In this document: piece by piece, positions 35,774 through 44,358 of the stretch
Layout: each line of letters begins with the position of its first letter
How positions within the stretch are numbered: the first letter of the stretch is position 1
Assembly: GCF_001665295.1 (NCBI RefSeq)
Contig: NZ_LZSE01000129.1
Span: 17,890 to 81,889, forward strand
Direction of reading: 5' to 3'
Length of the DNA stretch: 64,000 nucleotides
Source: Mycobacterium sp. 1554424.7
GTDB taxonomy: Bacteria; Actinomycetota; Actinomycetes; Mycobacteriales; Mycobacteriaceae
The notes under the pieces: generated by a model
What the model was told of the DNA's origin: nothing
Databases searched by the model: none
What the model saw: only the letters and a program-made list of their open reading frames with translations
Program-made: the position numbers and the translations under genes

Positions 35774-36673
35774 TTACAGCTCGGCCAGCGCGATGCCGGT
35801 GAGGCCGACGCCCAGGTGGACGAGTTCGGTGTCGACGCCGGTGGCGAGATTGACATAGCGAACACCGCCGCCGAGATCGCCGACGTAGAATTCCGAGTCG
35901 GAGACGGCGGCAACGCCGATCGCCTCGTGGTATCCCCGAGACAGGATCTCGGGGATACCGATCACGGGCTCCACCGGCGCCCGGTTGAGCGTGTTTCCGT
36001 CGGGTTCGGCGCCGCGGTCGGTCCACACCAGCGTCTCGCCCGCGAACAGGTGCAGGTCGATCGGCTCGGGCAGGTCCTTCCAGAGCAGCTCGATGTCGTC
36101 GCGATGCGCCGCGCTGGCGCCCTCCGGCAGATCGAGCGGGGCGCGAAAGATTCTGCCCTCGCCGGCTTTTGGCGCACCCTTCTGTGTCCAGTACAGGAGC
36201 CGGCGATCGAGGTCGACTGCGACGCCGACGCAGTGGTTGGCGATCGTTCGCGCGGCGCGTTCGCCGACCGCCGGCACCACAAGCGGGCGCAGGTCGCTGC
36301 CGTCGAGATTGCAGGACAGCACCTGCATGCCCTCGCGGTCGCACCAGTACAGCACGCCCGCTTCGAAATCGGCGGCGAGCTGCTTGCCGGTCGTGAAGGC
36401 GCCGCGCGGCACGATGGTGACGCGATTGCCGCCGTCGAGGTCGGCGCGTTCCAGGGATCCGTTGCGGGCGTGCGCAACTTCCGAACGCGGGCCGCTCCCG
36501 GGATCGGGGGCGCCCATGTTCGTCCAGTAGACGTGACCGCGTGCCTGGTCGACGACGATGCCGTCGGCCCTCTCGTCGAGCCCGCTGAGCAGAGTGCGCA
36601 CGCGGGTGCCATCCAGAGACACCGCCTGCATCTCCCGCTTGCCGTCGTTGAGCACCAAGAGCTCCGTCATCAT
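35774..36673 (-). CDS. YWTD-type beta-propeller protein of the aromatic operon
   Basis: This 299-residue protein has LDL-receptor-like repeats (HVYWTNMG, VLYWCDREG, LLYWTQKG, LVWTDRG), each blade ending in an L-x-R-A-x-L/V segment (GSLERADLDG, GRIFRAPLDL, NTLNRAPVEP). No signal peptide is present. Members of the SMP-30/gluconolactonase-like group share the fold and open lactones, but the catalytic residues are not evident here. It is last in the four-gene operon, with its ATG overlapping the monooxygenase stop. Confidence 0.78.
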   Translation of the reverse strand: MMTELLVLNDGKREMQAVSLDGTRVRTLLSGLDERADGIVVDQARGHVYWTNMGAPDPGSGPRSEVAHARNGSLERADLDGGNRVTIVPRGAFTTGKQLAADFEAGVLYWCDREGMQVLSCNLDGSDLRPLVVPAVGERAARTIANHCVGVAVDLDRRLLYWTQKGAPKAGEGRIFRAPLDLPEGASAAHRDDIELLWKDLPEPIDLHLFAGETLVWTDRGAEPDGNTLNRAPVEPVIGIPEILSRGYHEAIGVAAVSDSEFYVGDLGGGVRYVNLATGVDTELVHLGVGLTGIALAEL

Positions 36674-38250
36674 CGCCCGCTTTCTGGTTCGGTGCTCTGA
36701 CCAACGGAGAAGGAAGGCACGGCGTCACACAGCGCCTGAAGGCTCTTGCCTGCCTGCATGACCGCGCCGTCGGGCCGCACGATCGCCGCCGTGGCCCGGC
36801 CTTGCTTCAGCCAGCGGCCCAGTTCGCTCTCACCCCTGACGAGGACGAGGGCCGCCCCGCGATCACTGAGCTGCCGCCGTTGCGTTGGGCTCATCGGTGA
36901 GGTGGTGACGACCGCGAAACGGTTACCGACGATCTGGTCGAGGCGCAGGTCATCGCGCAGAACCGGGTTGGGGCACAGCGTTCCGGCCAATTGCCCCGGC
37001 CTGCGGGGCTTGACGACCAACGCCGACCGGCGCAGCCCTGGGGCGACGCCATCGGCCGCGCTGGTGCGCGTGCCGGGTAGGCGCAGGTTTTGCACCCGCG
37101 GGAACAGCACCTTCCGGGCGAGGTCGCCGACCGCGCCGCCGCCGGTCATCGCAGCTCCCACCGAAACCGCCATCAGGATCATGGCGGCCGCGTGAGCCTT
37201 GCGCTCCTGTTCGTAGGTGTCCAGCACGCCGTCGGGCAGGGAGTTGCCCAGCACGCCGGCCACTTTCCAGGTGAGGTTCAGCGCGTCGCGCAGGCCGGCC
37301 GCCATGCCCTGGCCGACGAACGGCGGGGTCAGGTGCGCGGCATCACCGAGGACGAACACGTTGCCGTCACGCCAACTGCTGGCCACCTTCGCGCGGAACG
37401 TGTAGGCGGTCACGCGGACCAGGCGCAACTGGTCGACGGGTGTGTCGCCCAGCCACGGCCTGATCAAAGGCTCTATTTCCGTGAGCTTTTGGTAATCGGC
37501 GGCGGTTTCGTCATCGAGTAACTGGAATTCCCACCGGTACCGAGTCGGCCCCACCCGCATGTAGGTGCCGGCGCGTTCAGTGCTGCACAATTGGTGGCAG
37601 CCCTCCCACTGGTTGAGTTCGGCATCGGTGTCCACGTCGATGACCACCCAGTTCTGTTGGAACGACAGCCCGTACATGTGCGCGCCGATCGATGCCCGCA
37701 CCAGGCTGTTGGCGCCGTCGCAGCCCAGCACGTAGCTGGCCTCGACGGACTGCTCGCCCCCGCGCACGCGGTCAAGGAAGCTCACCCGCACCCGGCCGGG
37801 CTTGTTCTGCGTGACGCCGGTGACCTCTACGTCACCCTTGAGCGTGACGTTGGGATACCTCTTGAGGTTCGCGCGCATGATCGCTTCCAATTCGGGTTGG
37901 TCGAACATGTTCATCTGCGGGTAGCCGTTGGCGCTTGGCTCCGTAGTGCGCTTCAACTCCGCGAGCACGCGAAAGTCCTTGTCCAGTAGCCGCAGACCGT
38001 GCGCGGACCGGCGGTGGGAGGCGAACTCGTCACCGACGCCCAGGCGAGCCAGGATGCGATAGATCTCGTCGTCGGCGTGCACCGCGCGCGGCAGCGGGTA
38101 GACGGACTCATGTCGATCGAGCACCAGAGTCGGAATGCCGTACTGGCCGAGCATCGTGGCCGCGGTGATGCCGGTTGGTCCGGCACCGATGACGATCACC
38201 GGCACGAAGTCCGGCAGCGACGCGGGAGCTCCGTTGGGTTGCGCGTTCAT
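36670..38250 (-). CDS. FAD-dependent aromatic monooxygenase (MhpA-like)
   Basis: This 526-residue flavoprotein hydroxylase of the class A type has the FAD loop VIVIGAGPTGITAATMLGQY, the DG motif region YVLGCDGANSLVRASIG and the GD motif GNVFVLGDAAHLTPPFVGQG. The last about 120 residues form the thioredoxin-like C-terminal domain seen in MhpA and resorcinol hydroxylases. It would add a hydroxyl group to a phenolic acid, making a catechol for the dioxygenase encoded upstream. Its start overlaps the hydrolase gene stop (ATGA). Confidence 0.87.
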   Translation of the reverse strand: MNAQPNGAPASLPDFVPVIVIGAGPTGITAATMLGQYGIPTLVLDRHESVYPLPRAVHADDEIYRILARLGVGDEFASHRRSAHGLRLLDKDFRVLAELKRTTEPSANGYPQMNMFDQPELEAIMRANLKRYPNVTLKGDVEVTGVTQNKPGRVRVSFLDRVRGGEQSVEASYVLGCDGANSLVRASIGAHMYGLSFQQNWVVIDVDTDAELNQWEGCHQLCSTERAGTYMRVGPTRYRWEFQLLDDETAADYQKLTEIEPLIRPWLGDTPVDQLRLVRVTAYTFRAKVASSWRDGNVFVLGDAAHLTPPFVGQGMAAGLRDALNLTWKVAGVLGNSLPDGVLDTYEQERKAHAAAMILMAVSVGAAMTGGGAVGDLARKVLFPRVQNLRLPGTRTSAADGVAPGLRRSALVVKPRRPGQLAGTLCPNPVLRDDLRLDQIVGNRFAVVTTSPMSPTQRRQLSDRGAALVLVRGESELGRWLKQGRATAAIVRPDGAVMQAGKSLQALCDAVPSFSVGQSTEPESGR

Positions 38251-39164
38251 GCGTAGACCACCTTGTTGCGTTGTGTGCCGAGGTTGATGGTGCCGTCGTC
38301 GGTAGCCACCGTGGCTTCCACGACGTCACCGTGATGGAGGTAGTTGGGGTTCTTTGCCTGCTCCGCAAGGAATGTCATCAGGTCCATTTGGTGCGGGTTC
38401 TCGACACCACGCGCGGTGAGCGCGGTGCCGACCGGGGTACCGGTGAGGACGACGTCGCCGGCGTCCAGCTTTTGGAACTTCGCCAGCGCCCGCAGCGCCT
38501 GAACCGGCGAGAAGAGCATGTCGCCCTCGACCACCATGTTCTGGCGCAGTTCGCCGTTGACCCGCAACTGCAGCCGCAGGTCGCCGAAGCGCTTGAGTTC
38601 GTCGGCGTCGACCAGCACCAGCGCCGGTCCCACCGGGGTGAACGTTGGATACGACTTCGACTCGAAGAACTGGGCTTTGGTCAGTTGCACGTCGCGCGCC
38701 GACACGTCGTTCGTCACCACGAGCCCGTGGACGAATTCGGCGAGGTTGTCCTCGGTCACCTCGGTGCCTACCGGAAGGTCGCGGCCGATGAGCAGGCCGA
38801 TCTCCAGCTCATAGTCCAGCAGCTGCACGTGGGCGGGCTTGATGATGTCATCGAATGGGCCGACCACGGAGCCAGAAGCCTTGCGGAAGAAGGTCAACGG
38901 CGTCTTGGCGGGGTCGCGCCCGACGTCACGCACATGCGAGGCGTAGTTGGTGGCCTGCGCCACCAAGCGGCACGGCGTGGTGACCGGCGAGACCAGCTTG
39001 AGGCTTTCGACCGGAACGGTGTCGGTCGAACCAGCGGCCTGGTCGATGGCCCCGCGGTCGGCCAGCACCTCGCCGGTGCTGGCTGCGTCGGTGCGGATTC
39101 GGGCGGCGCCGGTCGGGGTGTGCACCCACCACGCGTCGGCGGTGCGCAGAATCGAGACGGACAT
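38247..39164 (-). CDS. Fumarylacetoacetate hydrolase-family protein
   Basis: This 305-residue protein has the FAH signature KTPLTFFRKASGSVVGPFDD, the metal-binding LLDYELEIGLLIGRDL (Glu pair), VVTNDVSARDVQ and VVLTGTPVGTALT. It would act on the ring-cleavage product as a hydrolase or hydratase (as in homoprotocatechuate or 2-hydroxypenta-2,4-dienoate routes). It is second in the operon, 39 bases after the dioxygenase gene. Confidence 0.87.
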   Translation of the reverse strand: MSVSILRTADAWWVHTPTGAARIRTDAASTGEVLADRGAIDQAAGSTDTVPVESLKLVSPVTTPCRLVAQATNYASHVRDVGRDPAKTPLTFFRKASGSVVGPFDDIIKPAHVQLLDYELEIGLLIGRDLPVGTEVTEDNLAEFVHGLVVTNDVSARDVQLTKAQFFESKSYPTFTPVGPALVLVDADELKRFGDLRLQLRVNGELRQNMVVEGDMLFSPVQALRALAKFQKLDAGDVVLTGTPVGTALTARGVENPHQMDLMTFLAEQAKNPNYLHHGDVVEATVATDDGTINLGTQRNKVVYA

Positions 39165-39203
39165 ATGAGGATCCTTACTTTCTCTTGGGTTGGGTGATGG
39201 ACG

Positions 39204-40349
39204 TTAGGAATTGGCAACGTGGAACAGCCCTCGCAGGGCGGAGAGGTCGAACTCGTTGTCGTGCCGCAATGCGTCGAGCATCAGCGCAACCTCGCGCGCG
39301 GTTTCCCCCGGCGTGCCCACGCCGAGGAAGTCCTTGCTCGGTGGCGGACCCCACTGAGACAGGCCCGACGACGTCATCGGCGCCCAGCCGGGCTCCAGGG
39401 TGTTGTCGAACATGTCGCCGTCGGCGTAGTGCTCGACCAGGAAGCCACCCTCCGGGTCGCGCCAGTAGTCGAAGAGTTGGCTGCCCTGGATGTGCCGACC
39501 GATGCCCCAGGAGCGGAAATAGCCTTGCTCACGCAGATATTCGCCGCCGGCCGCAAGCGCGTCCAAGTCAGCGACCTGGTACGCCGAGTGCACGTAACGG
39601 TGCGTGGGGCCCAGCGCCATGGCCAACGTGTGGTGGTCGGCGGGGACCGAGCCGCGGTCGCAGCGGATGAAGCTCATGATCGGTCCACGCTCCCGCTGGC
39701 CGGGGTAGTAGCAGAAGTCGCTGACGATCAGTCCCAGGTGATCCAGGTACCAGTTCAGCGCTTCGATGTACTTCGGCGTCTGCAGCACGATGTGTCCGAG
39801 CCGCTGCACCCGGGCGGGCACCCGGGGAGGCCGCTGGGTGGAATTCGCGCGGACGGTCTCATGGCTGGGGCCGAAGTTGAACACGTGCGGTTGCTGTGAG
39901 GGCAGCTCGGGCAATTGGTGAACGCCCGAGACCACCCGCAGGGAAATCCCGCTGGGGTCCACGAGGTCGACCGTGACCCCGCCCAGCGTCTCCGGCAGCG
40001 GCCGCAGGGTGGCGCCGGTCGCGTCGGCCAACCGCAGCAGGTCGGAATGCTCGGCGGCGACGAAGCCCGGTCCGACGAAGCGCGAACGGCTGCCACGGCG
40101 GATCAGCACACACGGTGCGCCGGGGTCGCTGCCCCGCAGGTGCAGCTCGTCGTCGGTGCGAAGCACGACGCTGAACCCGAATGCCAGCGCGAAAGCCTGC
40201 GCTTTCTCCAGGTCCGGCTTCTCGAACTCCAGCCAGACGACGTCGTGGACCTTGATCACCGGGTTGGCCGAGCGGCCGGGGTGCTCGCCGGGCAGCGCGC
40301 CCTGCTCGCTGTGCAGCCCGTTGTGGGCGCCGATGAGTTGGTCGGTCAT
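39204..40349 (-). CDS. Extradiol ring-cleavage dioxygenase (vicinal oxygen chelate family)
   Basis: This 381-residue protein has two VOC modules (HDVVWLEFEKPDLEKAQAFA and LGHIVLQTPKYIEALNWYLD). The catalytic second module carries the Fe(II) ligands: His in RLGHIVLQ, His in YVHSAYQVADLDAL, and Glu in FLVEHYADGDMFDN. This is the type I extradiol dioxygenase pattern, cleaving a catechol beside its two hydroxyls. It is the first gene of an operon with a hydrolase, a hydroxylase and a propeller protein. The ATG follows AGGAGCG. Confidence 0.87.
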   Translation of the reverse strand: MTDQLIGAHNGLHSEQGALPGEHPGRSANPVIKVHDVVWLEFEKPDLEKAQAFALAFGFSVVLRTDDELHLRGSDPGAPCVLIRRGSRSRFVGPGFVAAEHSDLLRLADATGATLRPLPETLGGVTVDLVDPSGISLRVVSGVHQLPELPSQQPHVFNFGPSHETVRANSTQRPPRVPARVQRLGHIVLQTPKYIEALNWYLDHLGLIVSDFCYYPGQRERGPIMSFIRCDRGSVPADHHTLAMALGPTHRYVHSAYQVADLDALAAGGEYLREQGYFRSWGIGRHIQGSQLFDYWRDPEGGFLVEHYADGDMFDNTLEPGWAPMTSSGLSQWGPPPSKDFLGVGTPGETAREVALMLDALRHDNEFDLSALRGLFHVANS

Positions 40350-40679
40350 TGCTCGCTCCTAAAACTCGAAATCGATTGACACCGTCAAGTTCCTTATTTG
40401 GGAACGGATTTCGGTGTCGAGGCTTTCATCGGTACGCGAGTTCGTGTACCGCACTCGCCACTAAGGATGCAGCCTCTGCGCACGCGTGTCGTTGCCGCTG
40501 ACGGCAATCGCTATACCCTGCTAGCGGGTATTCGCGCGATTCTGACGAATCGTCATCGTTGCATTGCGTGACAGGACCTTTGGCGGTGGCTACCGCCGAC
40601 AACCTCAGGCTCGAAGCAGCAGTGCAGGCAGTTCGGCCCGAACGTCAGATCACCGAAGGCCCGGAGTATTGCCGACTAT
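40350..40679. other. Intergenic region before the aromatic operon
   Basis: This region of 330 bases lies between the dioxygenase start and the end of the histidine kinase gene. It holds two dyads: TTGAC-ACC-GTCAA (40,376-40,388), 27 bases before the dioxygenase ATG, and ATACCC-N7-GGGTAT (40,513-40,531). No regulator gene is adjacent and no frame with a ribosome site is seen. Confidence 0.5.
40513..40531. promoter_or_regulatory. Dyad ATACCC-TGCTAGC-GGGTAT
   Basis: Six-base arms surround a seven-base spacer that itself contains GCTAGC. A related dyad, TACCTGC-TG-GCAGGTA, lies before the aldehyde dehydrogenase gene at 42,744-42,759; the two share TACC, TGCT, GC and GGTA in the same order. Both flank the histidine kinase gene. 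This suggests a common DNA-binding protein. Confidence 0.4.
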
Positions 40680-42500
40680 TCAACTTCCAATTGTCTTGTG
40701 CGGGATAGCGATATCAAACGTTGTGCCGCCTCCTGGCGGACTGGCGACCCGCATGGAGCCGCCCAGCGCTTCGACACGGTCCTTCAGACCGATGAGCCCG
40801 GAGCCCTGTTGCGGGTCAGCGCCACCGATCCCGTCGTCCGAGATGAGCAGGACCAGATCCCGATCGGTGGCGTGCGCGCATACCTTTACCCGAGAGGCCT
40901 TGGCGTGCTTGGCAGCGTTGGTGAGCGCCTCAGCGACCACGTAGTAGGCAGCGATCTCGACGGGGTCGGGAAGCCGGCTCGCGATCGCCACGTCGAGCTC
41001 GACCGGCACCGCTGAGCGTCGGGCCAGCGTCTTGAACCCAGCGGACAGCCCACCGGTCGACAAGATCGCCGGGTGAATGCCGCGCGAGATCTCCTGTAAT
41101 TCCTTGAACACGTCGGCCAGGCCCGAAATAGCCACGGAGATCTCGTCTTTGAGATCGTCGCATCCGGGCGGCACCAGGTCCTCTGCCAGGCGAAGTTTCA
41201 GCCCCAGCGAGACCAGCCGTTGCTGTGCTCCATCGTGAATATCTCGTTCCAGGTGGCGGCGGGCGGTATCAGCGGCGGCCACGATCCTCGCCCGCGAGGC
41301 GATTAGTTCCTCGCGGGTGGTGGCCGCGGCGATGGCGGTTGCGACCAGCTCGGCAAATTCCGCTATCCGCGCCTCGGCATCGGGCGGCAAACCTTCCGGT
41401 TCGGTGGTGCCGACGACGGCTACTCCCCACACCCTCTCGTCGACCACAATCGGGGCGCCGATCCGTGACTGTGCGCCCAACTCGCGAATGCGTTGGGCAA
41501 TCGAGCCGCTGGCGCCATCCCATATGTCCATTCGGGCCGGCGCCCGCGTGTTCAACACCATGGCGGAGATGTTGTCGCCCTCGGTGCTGAGCCGTTCACC
41601 GACCGACAGGTGCGGCACGCCCGGCGCCGCATAGGAGGCGACGACGACAACCGCGGCACCGTTGTCCTCGAAATGAAGCACTTCGGCGTTCCCCACATCC
41701 AGGCAACCGGCCATCTCCTCCGCCACCGCCGAGAACACGTCCTCCTGGCTGACCCCTTGCGCAACCAAGGTCGCCACCCGGCGCAACGCGGCCTGCTGCC
41801 TGGCCAGCACGTGGAGGTCGTCGGCAAGCTGGCGCAGGTTGTCGCGGCTGGTCTGCAGTTCGGCTCTGGTGGCGGCGTTGCTAAGGCAGGTCGCAACCAG
41901 ATCGGCGAAGTCGGCCATGCGCGATTCGGTGTCCGGCGGCAGCGGCCCGGTCCGCGACGCCACGCCGGCCACGCCCCAAAGATGAGGACCCACAACGATG
42001 GGGACCGCAACCATCGATTGGACGCCGATAGCCCGAATGCGTGCGGCAGCCTCACCGGGCGTGTGCTCGTGGCTGTCCACTCGAGCCGGACGGCCGGTGC
42101 GCCGAACTATCGCTGCGACGTGGTCACCGTCCAGCGGGAAGCGATCACCCACCACCGGCGGGTCCCGAAGCTCGGTCTCGGGGCGCCCGAGGGCGGCAAT
42201 GACAATGTCATCCCCGTCGAAGCGGGCGACCGTCGCGTTGTGGCAGTCGCAACAACTGGCCATCTCCTCGGCCACCACCGTGAAGACCTCCGCGGGCTCG
42301 GCCTCACGAGCGACCAGCTCCGCTACCCGGCGCAACGCCGTCTGTTGTCGCGCGAGCTGGTACAACGACGTCGCCGCGTCGCCGTCGCGATGGCGAACAT
42401 TCACCAACAACCACCGCCTCATAAACCTGCCCGTCGCAAATCTTAACGCCGCCAATTCGATGGCGTCCCGAAAGCGCCCGTAATGCATCCGTGTGTGCAT
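40680..42500 (-). CDS. Two-GAF sensor histidine kinase (HisKA_3 type)
   Basis: This sensor kinase of about 606 residues is cytosolic with two GAF domains of similar sequence (each starting RQQxALRRVAxLVA..., about residues 50-200 and 235-385). These are followed by the dimerisation/phospho-acceptor helix ARRHLERDIHDGAQQRLVSL (His) and an ATPase domain (EALTNAAKHAKASRVKV, SDDGIGGADPQQGSGLIGLK). The build is like DevS/DosT, but the GAF sequences differ and haem binding cannot be claimed; Cys residues in EEMASCCDCHN might sense redox or metal. Its regulator partner is not adjacent. ATG at 42488 is an alternative start. Confidence 0.87.
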   Translation of the reverse strand: MHTRMHYGRFRDAIELAALRFATGRFMRRWLLVNVRHRDGDAATSLYQLARQQTALRRVAELVAREAEPAEVFTVVAEEMASCCDCHNATVARFDGDDIVIAALGRPETELRDPPVVGDRFPLDGDHVAAIVRRTGRPARVDSHEHTPGEAAARIRAIGVQSMVAVPIVVGPHLWGVAGVASRTGPLPPDTESRMADFADLVATCLSNAATRAELQTSRDNLRQLADDLHVLARQQAALRRVATLVAQGVSQEDVFSAVAEEMAGCLDVGNAEVLHFEDNGAAVVVVASYAAPGVPHLSVGERLSTEGDNISAMVLNTRAPARMDIWDGASGSIAQRIRELGAQSRIGAPIVVDERVWGVAVVGTTEPEGLPPDAEARIAEFAELVATAIAAATTREELIASRARIVAAADTARRHLERDIHDGAQQRLVSLGLKLRLAEDLVPPGCDDLKDEISVAISGLADVFKELQEISRGIHPAILSTGGLSAGFKTLARRSAVPVELDVAIASRLPDPVEIAAYYVVAEALTNAAKHAKASRVKVCAHATDRDLVLLISDDGIGGADPQQGSGLIGLKDRVEALGGSMRVASPPGGGTTFDIAIPHKTIGS

Positions 42501-42929
42501 AGCGCTACACACCAAGCGATGTCGTCTCAATACGCGATGGCGAGCACCAGCAACGCGATGCTGGCAAGGCTCGAAGCGCTCTACCGTAAGTGTCGCTGTC
42601 AGCGGCGGTGTGCCGAGTCATGGCAGCCGCAGTGTTGACTAACGGCTAGCACCCATTTGCCCGCGAGCTCGCGCATCAAACGCGCGAGTCGTTGTAATCC
42701 GATCAGATCTGACGGTTTCTCAAAATCTTGACCGCGGGCGATCTACCTGCTGGCAGGTATATCCATTTGGCGGTGGCGGTAGCGACATGCCGACACAAAC
42801 ACCGCATGCTCGGAACAACACCGCACACTGCGCGCGGCGATGCGTAATCGCTTACTCAGAGCGGTATTTCACCAAACGGAAGCACAGAACACCGGCGGAC
42901 AGCTGGTGGCAGACAGCGAAGGGAACACC
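42501..42929. other. Divergent promoter region of the kinase and the aldehyde dehydrogenase-decarboxylase operon
   Basis: This 430-base region has a TTGACC word at 42,728-42,733, a perfect 7-base dyad at 42,744-42,759 and TATAT at 42,758-42,762. An upstream frame extends to the left of the dehydrogenase ATG, but it lacks a ribosome site. I find no full DosR box. Confidence 0.5.
42744..42759. promoter_or_regulatory. Dyad TACCTGC-TG-GCAGGTA before the pdc operon
   Basis: The 16-base inverted repeat with seven-base arms lies about 170 bases before the aldehyde dehydrogenase ATG and overlaps a TATAT sequence. It resembles the dyad at 40,513-40,531. It may be the operator for the operon or for the divergent kinase gene. 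Confidence 0.45.
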
Positions 42930-44318
42930 ATGGCATACCGGACCGTCAACCCGTACAACAACGAGGTCGTCGCGACTTTCGACGACCTGACCGATGCGGA
43001 GGCGATGAACCTTCTTGCCCAGGCGCAGAAGACCTTTGAGTCGTGGAGCCAGGCGTCCTACGCCGAGCGCGCCGCGCTGTGCCAGCGCGCGGCGGCCATT
43101 CTCATCGAGCGCCCCGACGAGTTCGCCCGCCTACTGACGCTGGAGATGGGCAAGCTCTACAAGGAGGCCCTGGGCGAGGTGGCGCTCAGCGCGCACATCT
43201 TCGCCTACTACGCCGAAAACGCGGAGAAATTCCTGGCGCCCGAGCGCATCGACACGCTCAGCATCAACGACAACGCGATGCTCGTCAGCGAACCGCTCGG
43301 GGTGATCCTGGGCGTGCAGCCGTGGAACTTCCCGTTCTACCAGCTGGCGCGCGTGGCGGCCCCCAACCTGATGGCCGGCAACGTGGTCATGGTCAAGCAC
43401 GCCTCCAACGTGCCGCAGGCCGCGGCGGCCTTCGAACGGCTGCTGCTGGAGGCGGGATTTCCGGAAGGCGCCTACACCAACCTCTTTGCGACCAAGGACC
43501 AGATCAACCTGCTGATCGATGACCCGCGCGTGCGCGGGGTGTCGCTGACCGGCAGCGAGGGCGCCGGCAGTGTGGTCGCGGCCCGGGCCGGCAAGAACCT
43601 CAAGAAGTCCACCATGGAGCTGGGCGGCTCGGACGCGCTGATCGTGCTGGACGACGCCGACCTGGACAGGACCGTCCCCTGGGCGGTGTGGGGCCGGATG
43701 AACAATGGCGGGCAGTGCTGCGTGGCCTCCAAGCGGATCATCGTCGCCGAGGAGATCGCCGACGAGTTCCTCGCGAGGTTCAAGGCCGCACTCGCCGAGC
43801 TCCAGGCCGGCGACCCCTTCGACGCAGCGACCACGCTGCCGCCGATGTCGAGCCAGGGCGCCGCGAACGAGCTCAACGACAAGATCAAGGCCGCGGTCGA
43901 GGCCGGCGCGACGGCCATCCCGCTCGGCGAACCGGTGCCCACGACGGGTGCGTTCGTGCAGCCGACCATCCTGACCGACCTGACCCCGGACAATCCCGCC
44001 TACTACCAGGAGTTCTTCGGACCGGTCGCGCTCTTCTTCCGCGCCGCCAGCGAGGACGACGCCGTGCGGCTGGCCAACGACTCCCACTTCGGGCTCGGCG
44101 GTTCGGTGTTCACCCGGGACCCCGAGCGTGGGGTCGAGGTGGCCAAGCGGATCGAGACCGGCATGGTCTTCGTCAACCATCCCACCTGGACCAAGCCGGA
44201 CCTGCCCTTCGGCGGCGTCAAGCTGTCGGGCTACGGGCACGAGCTGTCCAGCATCGGCATCGCCGAGTTCGTCAACAAGAAGCTGATCAACGTCGTGCCG
44301 ATCGACGCGCCCGAGTAG
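42930..44318 (+). CDS. NAD(P)-dependent aldehyde dehydrogenase (succinate-semialdehyde dehydrogenase-like)
   Basis: This 462-residue enzyme has GVILGVQPWNFPFYQLARVA (cofactor site), ELGGSDALIVLDDADL (catalytic Glu), MNNGGQCCVASKRIIV (Cys near residue 263-264) and EEFFGPVA-like EFFGPVALFF. The short form of about 460 residues and the HASNVPQAAAAFE segment fit the Sad/YneI group that oxidises succinate semialdehyde and other small aldehydes. ATG at 42930 follows GAAGGGA. It is 40 bases before the decarboxylase gene, so acetaldehyde made by that enzyme is a likely substrate. Confidence 0.9.
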   Translation: MAYRTVNPYNNEVVATFDDLTDAEAMNLLAQAQKTFESWSQASYAERAALCQRAAAILIERPDEFARLLTLEMGKLYKEALGEVALSAHIFAYYAENAEKFLAPERIDTLSINDNAMLVSEPLGVILGVQPWNFPFYQLARVAAPNLMAGNVVMVKHASNVPQAAAAFERLLLEAGFPEGAYTNLFATKDQINLLIDDPRVRGVSLTGSEGAGSVVAARAGKNLKKSTMELGGSDALIVLDDADLDRTVPWAVWGRMNNGGQCCVASKRIIVAEEIADEFLARFKAALAELQAGDPFDAATTLPPMSSQGAANELNDKIKAAVEAGATAIPLGEPVPTTGAFVQPTILTDLTPDNPAYYQEFFGPVALFFRAASEDDAVRLANDSHFGLGGSVFTRDPERGVEVAKRIETGMVFVNHPTWTKPDLPFGGVKLSGYGHELSSIGIAEFVNKKLINVVPIDAPE

Positions 44319-44358
44319 ACCAATTCCCTAGTGACTCAACGCAAAAAGGAACGCAATC

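Noticed and set aside
40680-42500. The two-GAF kinase as a DevS/DosT oxygen sensor
   Set aside because: Domain order agrees, but the GAF sequences are unlike DevS, no haem-binding His could be placed, and no full DosR box was found nearby.
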